Source: Cyclostephanos tholiformis
Taxonomy: Eukaryota; Bacillariophyta; Thalassiosirophyceae; Thalassiosirales; Thalassiosiraceae
Reading direction: 5' to 3'
Length of the DNA stretch: 13,042 nucleotides
Assembly: GCA_036939975.1 (NCBI GenBank)
Contig: JALLPB010000775.1
Location: 1 to 13,042, forward strand
How positions within the stretch are numbered: the stretch's first letter is position 1; each line of letters begins with the position of its first letter. The notes below the pieces were generated by a model, which saw only the letters and a program-made list of their open reading frames with translations, was not told the DNA's origin and did not search any database. Both the position numbers and the translations under genes were made by a program. Below are positions 1 to 7,630 of this stretch, piece after piece.

Positions 1-36
1 TAGTAAACATTAGTAATTACTGATCAACATTAAGAA

Positions 37-86
37 AACATTTAGTAATTTAAATGGCATAAAACATTACGTAATTTAAATGGCAT
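37..86. repeat. Short AT-rich direct repeat
   Basis: The 16-base string GTAATTTAAATGGCAT occurs at 45-60 and again at 71-86. Both copies are preceded by a similar AAACATT stretch, so the repeat is about 24 bp in two near-tandem copies. It lies in the AT-rich first 122 bases, just beyond the stop of the minus-strand zinc-finger remnant. I see no gene in 1-122. A local duplication in 3' flanking DNA is the simplest reading. Confidence 0.6.
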
Positions 87-122
87 CTATGCAGCAATGT
101 GCTCCCCCACAATCCTTGCAGC

Positions 123-941
123 TCAGCACCCCTTGTTGCGCCAGAACTTCTGGCGCTTCACCACATTGGTGAAGCGGTCAGAGAAGACTGCAATCACGCG
201 TGCAACAAGCCCGTCGTACTTGCGTGCACAATGATTTAGGTGCCCACCTTGCACGTGAGCATGCCGTGCATGCAAAGATTCATGGCAAGCATGTCCTCCT
301 TGCAACCATCATGAAAGAAGAGCTGCTTGTAACAAAAGGCAACTATCGCCCTCTCTGTCACCTGCGCTCCGCAGCAGGAGTGGCGGGAGAACGCGGGACC
401 ACGGTCATTGGCATTAGTGCCGATGATGACAACGAGCGTGCCCACCAGTGGCCCGACAACAATGGATCGGGACACATTGGCAGGAGGGGGAACAGTGTGA
501 TTACCCCACATGATCAACACAGGCACACCCTCCACAATCGGCTCCATGCGGGCCTCCTCCTTGGCCACCCTTCCTTTGCACAAAGCGGACTGGTGCTCCT
601 GGTCACAATGCTCACGACAAGCACAATGAATTCCATCACTGCGGTGCAAGAGGTCTCTACAAACCATGCCCACAGGCGCAAATGCATCCCCCGCAACACC
701 CTCAGCAGCAGGAGGAGTGTCACCGACAGCAGGTGCATCGCTGCTACGAGCGGCAAGATGAGACCTGCACATGATGATTGACAGTCATCGTATGGGCCAA
801 GGCAGACTTGCTTGCACCCGTAATGATGGCATACCGTTCAGGATGCTTGGTCATGCACATCAGGCAGTCGCAATGCAAGCAGTCTTTGTTGGTGAAAGTG
901 CATGCACCGCACTCCCACCTAATCATCTCAGAAGGAGACAT
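123..941 (-). pseudogene. Frameshifted gene with N-terminal RanBP2-type zinc finger
   Basis: The first minus-strand frame starts at ATG 941-939. Residues 9-29 (about 855-917) read W-x-C-x2-C-T-x2-N-x7-C-x2-C, the RanBP2-type zinc-finger pattern, a small fold that binds ubiquitin, RNA or protein partners. That frame ends near 744. Coding sense moves to a second frame (772 to 236), where an 80-odd-residue middle part is rich in paired Cys/His (for example HCACREHC) and ends GMLTCKVGT before a TAA. A third frame (about 235 to 123) continues with VARVIAVFSDRF and KRQKFWRNKGC before TGA at 125-123. All three frames read like ordinary protein in one order on one strand, so I treat them as one broken gene of about 260 codons. 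CpG is more frequent here than further right, so decay may be younger. Beyond the zinc finger I do not recognise the family. Small introns could replace one of the apparent frameshifts, but I saw no convincing splice sites. Confidence 0.5.
138..175. repeat. Two adjoining perfect hairpins
   Basis: Positions 138-146 and 148-156 form a perfect 9-bp inverted repeat (GCGCCAGAA / TTCTGGCGC) with a 1-base spacer. Positions 155-163 and 167-175 form a second (GCTTCACCA / TGGTGAAGC) with a 3-base spacer. They overlap by two bases. They sit in the last 20 codons of the minus-strand zinc-finger remnant, so they may be chance within coding DNA or a structure in its transcript. Confidence 0.6.
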
Positions 942-1067
942 TGCATGATGGGGGATCTTGGCTAACTAACTAGCGGTAGGTTTTTTATTACACCTAAGTC
1001 AGCAAATGCACCAAAAATCAATGCACCCTGGGCAACCAACATATCGTTAGAATCATCTTAAACATAG

Positions 1068-1328
1068 GAAGACGACTATGGCTCTCAAACAGCCCAATCA
1101 GGTAGAAATAGTCTTCAAATCAAGAAGATTGCCTCTAACCTACGTACGGATTTCTCACAAATGGTATTGCTGCATGATCATTTTGCTGCATGCTATACGG
1201 TGCTACAGTGTGCATGATACCTACCTTCCCCAAAACATGGAGACCATGTCAACCCCCCCCCCCCCAAGGCCAAAACCATTCCACAACTCGATGATTACAA
1301 AGGCGGCATCAGCAACTTAGCTTTTTAA
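1068..1328 (+). pseudogene. Unrecognised coding remnant with C13 run
   Basis: One plus-strand frame reads protein-like from after TAG 1065-1067 to TAA 1326-1328, about 86 codons, broken once by TGA at 1215-1217. Before the stop it reads a charged, helix-like stretch (LQIKKIASNLRTDFSQMVLL). After it comes a proline run encoded by 13 consecutive C (1253-1265), then KAKTIPQLDDYKGGISNLAF. The in-frame TGA could be a decayed CGA Arg codon. A second frame (1078-1320) is open across the same DNA, but its composition looks less natural. The C run is a likely slippage site, so true frame may change there. I do not recognise the family, and no start codon or neighbour helps. Confidence 0.3.
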
Positions 1329-1781
1329 GTGTAGCTACTGGAAGGTGGTGGGCAGGAGGGACCATGGTCATCATACTTCTTGTATTTTTTTGGTTGTGTG
1401 TTGTGTTCTGCTGTGTTCATGGTGCAAAGCCATTGGCTTTGAGTCTGCCATTGGTCAAATCTGGGTTTAAATGAAAGTTCCATATGTTGGGTTTAGTATT
1501 ATAATACAAGTAAATGAAGGATTTTCGCTTTAATTTATCACTGGGAAAAAATATTGTGTCATTTACATATGAAATTTCTGTTCAATCCAATGAATCCCTT
1601 CATGTACTTAAAAATGGTTAGAGATGTATTTATATAGTGTAAGAACCAAATATAAGAAACAAAATAATGAATTAATTGATGAATGATATGATTTATTTTG
1701 ATTATAATGCAATTCATCAGGTTGCAGCAAAAGGAATCAGTACTTAAACATTATAAGTGAGTAAGAAGGAAGCAAAACTGA
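1329..1781. other. AT-rich stretch without a supported gene
   Basis: About 450 bases of mostly AT-rich DNA lie between the C-run remnant and the repeat array. The only item of note is a 36-codon plus frame from ATG 1364 to TGA 1472-1474, whose first 18 residues (MVIILLVFFWLCVVFCCV) would make a membrane segment. It could be a displaced continuation of the preceding remnant or chance. A perfect 12-bp palindrome GTATTATAATAC lies at 1496-1507. Nothing else is supported. Confidence 0.4.
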
Positions 1782-2915
1782 GTATCATATCATACCTTAT
1801 TTCTAGTGGGATGTAGTGCGGAACTAAATGACAATACAAGCATATTATGTGCATAATCCCACAATTGTGGGATTTCCAGTTTTCTTCAAAACTTCAACAT
1901 GGTAGGAGGTTTCAAAGACAGATACCTTCCTTATTTGTATGTGTCTTTTATGTAAATAGGCCTAAATACCCTATTTCAGTGAGGTATTTTTTGGTGGGAT
2001 TGTATGGTCCGATGTGGAGCAAATGTAACAAAAAATCCCACATTGTCATGCATAGGCACCGTATGAATGTAAAAATTCCACAACTACACACAACATACAA
2101 AAAAAGATAGCCCAATGCCAGCATCATCCGCCACTAGCCTCTGCTGCTGCCCATGGCCCTCTGGCATTTGTTCCAATGTGATGTGCTTGCATGCCACAAC
2201 ATGGGCAATACTTGATAGCTCGGTTTGTTTTTTATGTGAGGGGGGGTGAGTAGTGTCCTCTTTTTTCAATTCATTTTTAAACAAATTTTCACAATCAATG
2301 GGGACATCTGCCATGGCCTCTGCCACTGCCCGTGGCAGTATGTCACCCATTCCGGCACAATTCACCTGCTCAAAAATTATTGACAAAGACTGGTACTCTT
2401 GGTTGGGTCTGTTTCAATGCCTGGGGAAAAGCAGACCAATCGAGAATTCGATACATTTGGGGTGACAAATTAGGCGAAGAGAACATTAAAAAAATACAGC
2501 TCATCATGGCCTTAGAGGGCCATCAAATGACAAATATGAACGCAATAACCAACAAAAATGTGCAGAATTAACTGGGTGGGAATGGTGTATGAGGAGAGAC
2601 CAGGAGACAATTAAGTTGGGGCATAGTAAAAAATAAAATAAATTGTATGAGTTGACTAATTAATATTTTCTCAACTGATTTACAAAAATGAATAAAATTC
2701 AACTTACCCACCACAAAGGTGCTACCACGAGAGTTTTTTCTAATTCACCATTGCCATGTCGCTGGACCCAATGATCAGCTATCAGCTCCACCATGGCAGT
2801 ATTCTATTTTGGATGGTTGGGATGCTTGGAGAGGAGAGCAAAAAATAGTACTGTGCCTAGTATGTAGGAATTGTATGACAGCCACATGTGTTTTGTGAGC
2901 CAACGTTTTTTGTTA
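1782..2915. repeat. Tandem-array unit 1 (modules A-C-B)
   Basis: This is the first of five head-to-tail units. It begins sharply with GTATCATATCATACC; the DNA just left of 1782 does not match the unit's other end. Module A (1782-2354) matches 3271-3802, module C (2421-2835) matches 4371-4841, and module B (2836-2915) matches 4842-4923 and two further copies. The 66 bases between A and C replace 568 bases in unit 4. Module A holds a perfect 20-bp palindrome at 1855-1874 and a 7-bp stem (AAATACC/GGTATTT) at 1964-1970/1983-1989. On the minus strand the frame around 2084-2386 includes AVAEAMADVPIDCENLF and KNELKKEDTTHPP, shared with unit 4, so A contains old coding DNA. The element class is not recognised; no terminal inverted repeat was seen. 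Confidence 0.75.
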
Positions 2916-3168
2916 GTATCATATCATACCTTATCTATTGTGGGATGTAGTGTGGGACTAAATGAGGACAATATGATTGCAGAATATGCATAATCCCACA
3001 ATAGTGGGATTTCCAGTTTTCTTCCAAACTTCACCGTGGTAGGAGGTTTTAAATATTATTCTTTGTTGAATTGTTGGGATGCTAGGAGAGCAAAAAATAG
3101 TACTATTCCTAGTATGTGGGTATTGTATGACAACAACATGTGTTTTGTGAGCCGAAGTTTTTTTGTTA
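2916..3168. repeat. Tandem-array unit 2 (internally deleted)
   Basis: The unit starts GTATCATATCATACC and keeps the first 135 bases of module A (2916-3050). It then jumps to the tail of module C (about 3052-3087, matching GTTGGGATGC and its surroundings) and a complete module B (3088-3168). It is therefore an internal-deletion derivative of a unit of roughly 1.1 kb that keeps both ends. Compared with the other A copies it has an in-frame 3-base insertion in the minus reading that ends SPTLHPTIDKV. Confidence 0.75.
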
Positions 3169-3270
3169 GTATCATATCATACCTTGGAGAGCAAGAAATA
3201 GTACTGTTCCTAGTATATACGAATTGTACAACAACGACATGTGTTTTGTGAGCCGAAGTTTTTTTTGTTA
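3169..3270. repeat. Tandem-array unit 3 (minimal, about 102 bp)
   Basis: The unit has only the first ~17 bases of module A (GTATCATATCATACCTT) joined directly to module B (from GAGCAAGAAATAG at 3189). Together with the end of unit 2 it forms a near-perfect tandem duplication with a 101-base period (3088-3188 and 3189-3289). It is the smallest unit in the array that keeps both ends. Confidence 0.75.
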
Positions 3271-4923
3271 GTATCATATTATACTACCTTATCTTTAGTG
3301 GGATGTAGTGTGGGACTAAATGACAATACAATCGTATTATGTGCATAATCTTCCAATTGTGGTATTTCCAGTTTTCTGCCAAACTTCACCATGGTAAGAG
3401 GTTTCAAAGACAGATACCTTCTCTTTTTGTATGTGTCTTTTATGTAAGTAGGCCTAAATACCCTACTTCAGTGAGGGTATTTTTTGGTGGGATTGTATGA
3501 TCCGATGTCGTGTGTAGGAACCACATGAACATAAAAAATCCCACAACTGCACACAACACACAACAAAAAGATAGCACAACAAACCTCTGCCACTGCCCAT
3601 GGCCCTCTGGTGTCCATTCTGGCATGATGTGCTTGCTTGCCACAGCATGAGCGACACTTGATATGCTTGGTTTGTTTTTTATGCAAGGGGGGGGTGAGCA
3701 GTGTCCTCTTTTTTCAATTCATTGTTAAACAGATTTTCACAATCAATGGGGACATCTGCCATGGCCTCTGCCACTGCCCATGGCAGTATGCCACCTGTTC
3801 CGCTGTTAAGTCAGGTATGTTCTACCTATGCAAGCGGCAGAACTTTTTCGTAGATGGAGCATTTTCTGATGATGCACTCCAAATGTGCAGGCCAGATGGA
3901 TACTCCCTCCATCCGGGCATACTTCCTTAGTCCTTTCAAGATCACTCGGGGAATAGAATATGTTGGGTGGTCTTGCAAGTCTATGGTTGGTTAGCTATTA
4001 TGTCTTATAACTGTAGATGTCATAGAGAACACTTGTAGCGAGGTCTTGTATTTTGGGTCAGGAGGCATGTTGGTCAGAAGGTCAAGCAGAATCAGGTCAA
4101 GAAGACCTGGTGATATTGATAAAGGGTATTGCAGTCCCCTCAGCTCTTCAATGGGTGGTGGTCCAGCTAGTGTTTCATCTGGTTGTAAATGGTGGGCATC
4201 ACAGGAACTCAGCACTTTGAGTCCCTATCATAAGTAAGTGGCAGCTGTGTTTGTGGTCAAAAGGTAGAAGCCTATACCAATCAGTCCCCTCATGGGTGCA
4301 TCATGGATGATGGTACTGTTGAGATCAAAGGAGGTGGCCTGTTTTTTTAATTAAAACAACAAGGAGGATATTGGGGAAGGCATGAGACCGCATTGGAATG
4401 TGTTGGGGAGGCATTTTGGCACCATTTGGGGTGCCAAATTAGGGGATGAAAAAATTAAAAAAATACAATTCATCAAGGCCTTAGATGGCCGCCAAATGAC
4501 AAATTGGAACACAACAACCATCCAAAAATGGGCGGAATAGTCTGGGTGGGAATGAGGTATGAGGAGAGACCAGTGGGAAGCATGGGGGGAGTGCGAGTTG
4601 ATCCTTTTGTGACAATTTAGTTGGGGCATAGTAAAAAACTAAAATATATTGGATGAGTTGACTACTTAATTTTTTTTGACCAATTTACAAAAATGAATAA
4701 AAACCTTTGATGGAGCCCTTGACTAAACTACCTCAAAGGTGCTAATGCAAGGTTTTTTCTTATTCACCATTGCCATGCTGCTGGACCCAGCAATCGGCTC
4801 CACCATGGCAATATCCTTTTTTGGATGGCTGGGATGCTTTGTGAACAAAAATAGTACTGTTCCTAGTATGTAGGAATTGTACAACAGCTACATGTGCTTT
4901 GTGAGCCAATGTTTTTTTTGTTA
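3271..4923. repeat. Tandem-array unit 4 (longest)
   Basis: Module A (3271-3802) and modules C (4371-4841) and B (4842-4923) match unit 1. Between them lie 568 bases (3803-4370) absent from unit 1. A minus-strand reading frame runs from that segment into module A without changing phase, so this unit is probably the more complete form and unit 1 a deletion product. The small stem in A is preserved here as AAATACCC/GGGTATTT (3456-3463/3475-3482), one base pair longer than in unit 1. The 20-bp palindrome of unit 1 is degraded here. Confidence 0.7.
3440..4350 (-). pseudogene. Unrecognised minus-strand gene inside array unit 4
   Basis: Reading the minus strand from 4350, one phase contains successive protein-like blocks: HDAPMRGLIGIGFYLLTTNT (about 4240-4315), LAGPPPIEELRGLQYPLSIS then a leucine-rich stretch (4060-4170), PRVILKGLRKYARMEGVSIW (about 3880-3940), ECIIRKCSIYEKVLPLA, and then, inside module A, AVAEAMADVPIDCENLF and NNELKKEDTAHPP (3695-3780). 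In-phase stops interrupt it at 4228-4230, 4225-4227, 3991-3993, 3826-3828 and 3811-3813. Past a G8 run (3687-3694) the coding sense changes phase; unit 1 has seven G there and stays in phase, so the eighth G is a slippage indel. Frames further down to 3440 (containing PEGHGQWQRF) also have a counterpart in unit 1. I do not recognise the protein. It may be the element's own gene or a captured host gene. Confidence 0.4.
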
Positions 4924-4990
4924 GTATCATATCATACCTTATCTATTGTGGGATGTAGTGTGGGATTAAATGACAATACGAGTGTAGTAT
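4924..4990. repeat. Tandem-array unit 5 (truncated)
   Basis: The unit starts GTATCATATCATACC directly after the fourth module B and follows module A for about 67 bases, through GGGATGTAGTGTGGGATTAAA, before similarity is lost near 4990. It marks the right end of the array. The 250 bases from 4991 to 5243 are AT-rich and hold nothing I can name. Confidence 0.65.
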
Positions 4991-5243
4991 TTACCAAAAT
5001 TTTGCTCTAGCTTCTACCAGAGAAAACAGAAATACCCATTTCCTACATACACGTGAATCAATACATTGTAGGAAAATAATGCACATACCTCAATTTTTAC
5101 CTGCTTCTCCAAGTAGCATGGGGAAGCATGCTATTTAGATTTTTTTGCAACCCATTTAACTAGCACCACTTAACAAAAAAATCAACTGGATAGAATAGAA
5201 CCATGTCCAGACCACATGAATATATGCCCATGCACTCCACACC

Positions 5244-5880
5244 ATGATGTCACTTCTTGACATCGTGGAGTATGAAATACCAGAGGATGGCAAATTTTCC
5301 AAGGAATGGCTCCTACAAATCACTGATATTGTTGTCTATTGGTGGTTCTGTAAGAAGGCATATGGCACCCCTGAGCCAGGTGCAAATGATAAAACTTTTT
5401 TTTTGCCGCTCAACCACATTGAAATTCCACAAGAAGGCCATCTCCAACTACATGCCTCAAAAGCACCAGACTTGGGATGAGATTCGGAAGGAGGGAAACC
5501 CTACAAAAACCCATCCCATGAATGATATTATCAAGCAAGTGGAAAAACACAAGGTAAGAGGGATGGGGCTTTAAACAAATGCTCACCGTCCTATCGAATG
5601 GAACAAGTATATCATGCTTTTGGTTATGGCCCAAGTCCCAAGCTGCTTTTTCCCATCATGAGGAAGTAATGGCATTAGTGCTTGACTTCATGACTCTTCA
5701 GTGGTATTTCATTGGAAGGATCTATGATTTTGCAAGGCTGGTGACAACATCAGTGCAGCTGTATTGTCAAAAAATATTCAATTCAAGCATGACATGCAGA
5801 TGCAAATCTTTTTTGCATCTATGGACCTGATTGTCTGCCCCATGCTGAATCTCGCTGTTTACATCAAGGTGTTTTTTTAG
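5244..5880 (+). pseudogene. Tyrosine-recombinase-like protein, N-terminal and central part, broken
   Basis: From ATG 5244 the first frame reads DIVEYEIPEDGKF and CKKAYGTPEPGAND, up to a run of nine T (5396-5404). Sense then moves to the next frame: TLKFHKKAISNYMPQK, GNPTKTHPMNDIIKQVEKHK, VRGMGL, a TAA, then HRPIEWNKYIMLL. A further shift leads to LVLDFMTLQWYFIGRIYDFA (to about 5760), and another to FASMDLIVCPMLNLAVYIKV before TAG 5878-5880. The order of these blocks (KFHKKAIS..MP, GNPT..N.(I/L)IK.V, Q(W/F)..IGRI.D, SMD..(V/F)C..LNLA) matches, from memory, Crypton-like tyrosine-recombinase proteins abundant in diatom genomes. Such enzymes cut and rejoin DNA through a tyrosine nucleophile. The C-terminal catalytic boxes (H-x-x-R and the tyrosine) are not visible. 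At least three frameshifts and a stop make it non-functional. Identity is inferred from recalled motifs, not a search. Confidence 0.5.
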
Positions 5881-5916
5881 AGGCAAGGTCTCTGAGCATG
5901 GTAAGCTTATTTTTAG

Positions 5917-6871
5917 CTGCTATGGCCTTTTGAGGGATTGGTCCCTGTGAACTCACAAATGATTGACACCATGGCCCAAGAACTGGTGGGGGAGGGGAGA
6001 AAGCACTGAAAAACCACTCGTCTCAAAATTTTTATCTCCAGTAAATTGTTGGTGACTCAGGGCCGCGCAATCAACACATTGAGGGACAATTTTCATTGTA
6101 TTTTGCTGGTGCCTGGTGTCTGTGGTGGCTTGTGGCTTGAACCAACCAACAACAATGGCCCCAAATCCTCGGTGGGTGACATAGGCCATTCTATCTAAAA
6201 GAGATATTTAGCGAATATATCGCTAAACAGCACAAGACTCGCTATAAGCAAGTCACGGGTGTAAGTACATACAGACGGTCACATACAGACAGACCGATCT
6301 TGAAATAAAATCTTATCTATATCTTGAAGACAGATAAGCGATCTAATGCGTAAGCAAATAAGCCACGTCGTATACGGAATTCCTTCGTAGAATCAAAGAT
6401 TCTACGTACCACCGAGTCAGGTGTTCCTCACAAAAGTATACTGAATTCCCATGTAAGGAATTCTACGGATCGACACACAAGTTTCATTAAAAGTAGTCTT
6501 AATATTCTCGTAATTTTACTTTTCTTTCTTCCTTCCGATCTATTCTTATTTATTTTTTCCAGCTCATATCAGTGGGTGTGTTTGTCAAAGTGCCCATGAG
6601 ATTTGTTTGTGCTGTGAAAGAAGTGGGAGGAGGGAATTGGTGGGGGGAAGCCAGCAAAGCTATACTCCAAGGCAGAAAGAGAAGCTACCAAAAACTTGTT
6701 CTTGTGCCACAGCATGTCTTTTGAGATTGTGTTGAGAATTTGGTCAGGAGGGAGCAGACATCTGACATTGCGATCGGCAATATCTATCCTGTCTATGACT
6801 GGAATAAATCAGTAACTAATATTTTGAAGGAAATGATTGGCAATCAATGGAGAAAGGTGTCTTGGGTTTAG
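5917..6871 (+). pseudogene. Unrecognised coding remnant split by a 395-bp insertion
   Basis: One plus frame runs from after TAG 5914-5916 (first ATG at 5959) through MIDTMAQELVGEGRKH, TGA 6007-6009, LKIFISSKLLVTQGRAINTL and WLEPTNNNGPKSSVG at 6176. The insertion follows. From 6572 the same phase resumes with VGVFVKVPMRFVCAVKEV, LVLVPQHVF, TGA 6722-6724, then NLVRREQTSDIAIGNIYPVY and ILKEMIGNQWRKVSWV, ending TAG 6869-6871. Without the insertion and one GTGGG copy the frame is about 185 codons with only two stops. Both are TGA in otherwise natural sequence, consistent with CGA-to-TGA decay. It follows the tyrosine-recombinase remnant on the same strand and could be its displaced C-terminal part or a second protein of the same element. 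I do not recognise the family. Confidence 0.45.
6177..6571. mobile_element. Probable solo LTR (or similar short insertion) with GTGGG target duplication
   Basis: The insert begins TGACATAGG and ends CTCATATCA, so it has the TG...CA ends typical of long terminal repeats, with short imperfect inverted termini (TGAcAT / ATaTCA). GTGGG occurs immediately before (6172-6176) and after (6572-6576), a 5-bp duplication of the kind retroviral-type integrases make. Leaving out the insert plus one GTGGG keeps the flanking frame open, which fixes the boundaries independently. I count 18 CpG in these 395 bases against about 4 in the next 400, so it has decayed far less than its host. Internal hairpins include TTTAGCGA/TCGCTAAA (6207-6214/6220-6227) and CGTAGAATC/GATTCTACG (6386-6394/6398-6406). 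There is no coding capacity. The shared string can be read as GTGGGTG (7 bp), which would shift the ends by 2 bases and weaken the LTR reading. Strand is unknown. Confidence 0.65.
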
Positions 6872-7630
6872 TGTGGGCAATGGTTTTTATGTGACGAGCC
6901 TTTTTCCATCACAGGGGGTTTCCTTGACACATGGGGGGTGGATACATGGTGGTGCATTTGTTTAGCGGATTAACTGTAATTTGATTAAATTACTATAACA
7001 GCACTAATGATGATGATCATTTAACTTTATTTATCTTATACTTGCTTACTAGATACACTCCACCCCCTTTGTTCTCGCCTTCTTAATTCCCCACGCTACT
7101 ATTGACCCCCTCTCCTCATCATGGTGCATGGTTGATCCACCACCATCCACTTCATCATTTCTTCTTATGGACATACATAGACTCCCTCTCTCACACATTA
7201 TTGCCGGCTCTACAGCAGCAACCATATCAATGTCCCTCCCCCCTCCCTCACCATTCCCCTACCAAGCATTGTTGCAATGACAAACAGCAATGAAAAAGGT
7301 ACAACCATGGTGGACATCAGCAGTGGCATAATCCAATGATGATGATGATGACAACAACATCGACGAAATACAGAAATGTCTCCTGTTGTGTCATCTCAGC
7401 CCTCCCTCCTCACCATTTGTGATCCCTCCTCCCTTCCCCATCCCACCATTGGGGGACACAATGGCATCATCATAATTGACCAGGGGATGACCAATGACAT
7501 TTCCCCCCAGTGGTTGTGGTTGCATCATTTGCTGCACCCTTGATAACCTCATGGCAAGTGTCACCCTGCTGATGATGCCCCCCACCAATGCAGCGGCAAA
7601 AGCAACAAGTCCACATAATGCCACCAATGC
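6872..7630. other. Region without a supported gene
   Basis: 6872-7060 is AT-rich. 7060-7320 is strongly pyrimidine-rich on the plus strand (many CCCTCC and CATCATCA strings); an open stretch at 7102-7293 is low-complexity and unconvincing. At 7335 a plus frame reads N-D5-N-N-I-D-E-I-Q-K-C from a GAT repeat, an acidic patch that could belong to a lost gene. Part of 7391-7627 may be further decayed 3' sequence of the minus-strand DDE transposase, but I could not follow its motifs this far. Confidence 0.35.

Noticed and set aside
200..781. A 193-codon plus-strand open frame, the second longest in the window.
   Set aside because: It lies antisense to the minus-strand zinc-finger gene, whose translation has clearer protein character (zinc finger, hydrophobic core pattern, KRQKFWRNK end). 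The plus reading is rich in His/Arg/Ser with no domain.
3088..3290. Regular repeats that might suggest a CRISPR array.
   Set aside because: The repeat is about 101 bp, only two copies are adjacent, there are no unique spacers of uniform size, and the setting is eukaryotic.
6166..6200. GDIGHSI followed by a stop and Lys, resembling the H-x-x-R box of tyrosine recombinases.
   Set aside because: The GTGGG duplication and restored frame show that the sequence after 6176 belongs to the inserted element, so the resemblance is accidental.
6261..6562. A possible intron: GTAAGT near 6256-6261 and a pyrimidine tract with TTTTTTCCAG at 6553-6562.
   Set aside because: Splicing there would leave about 80 bases of inserted sequence in the message and does not restore the frame as the TG...CA/GTGGG boundaries do. 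The splice-like ends could still matter if the element is used as an intron, but nothing here shows it.
7102..7293. A 63-codon plus-strand open frame.
   Set aside because: It is low-complexity CAT/CCT-rich DNA giving mostly His, Pro and Leu, with no pattern beyond composition.
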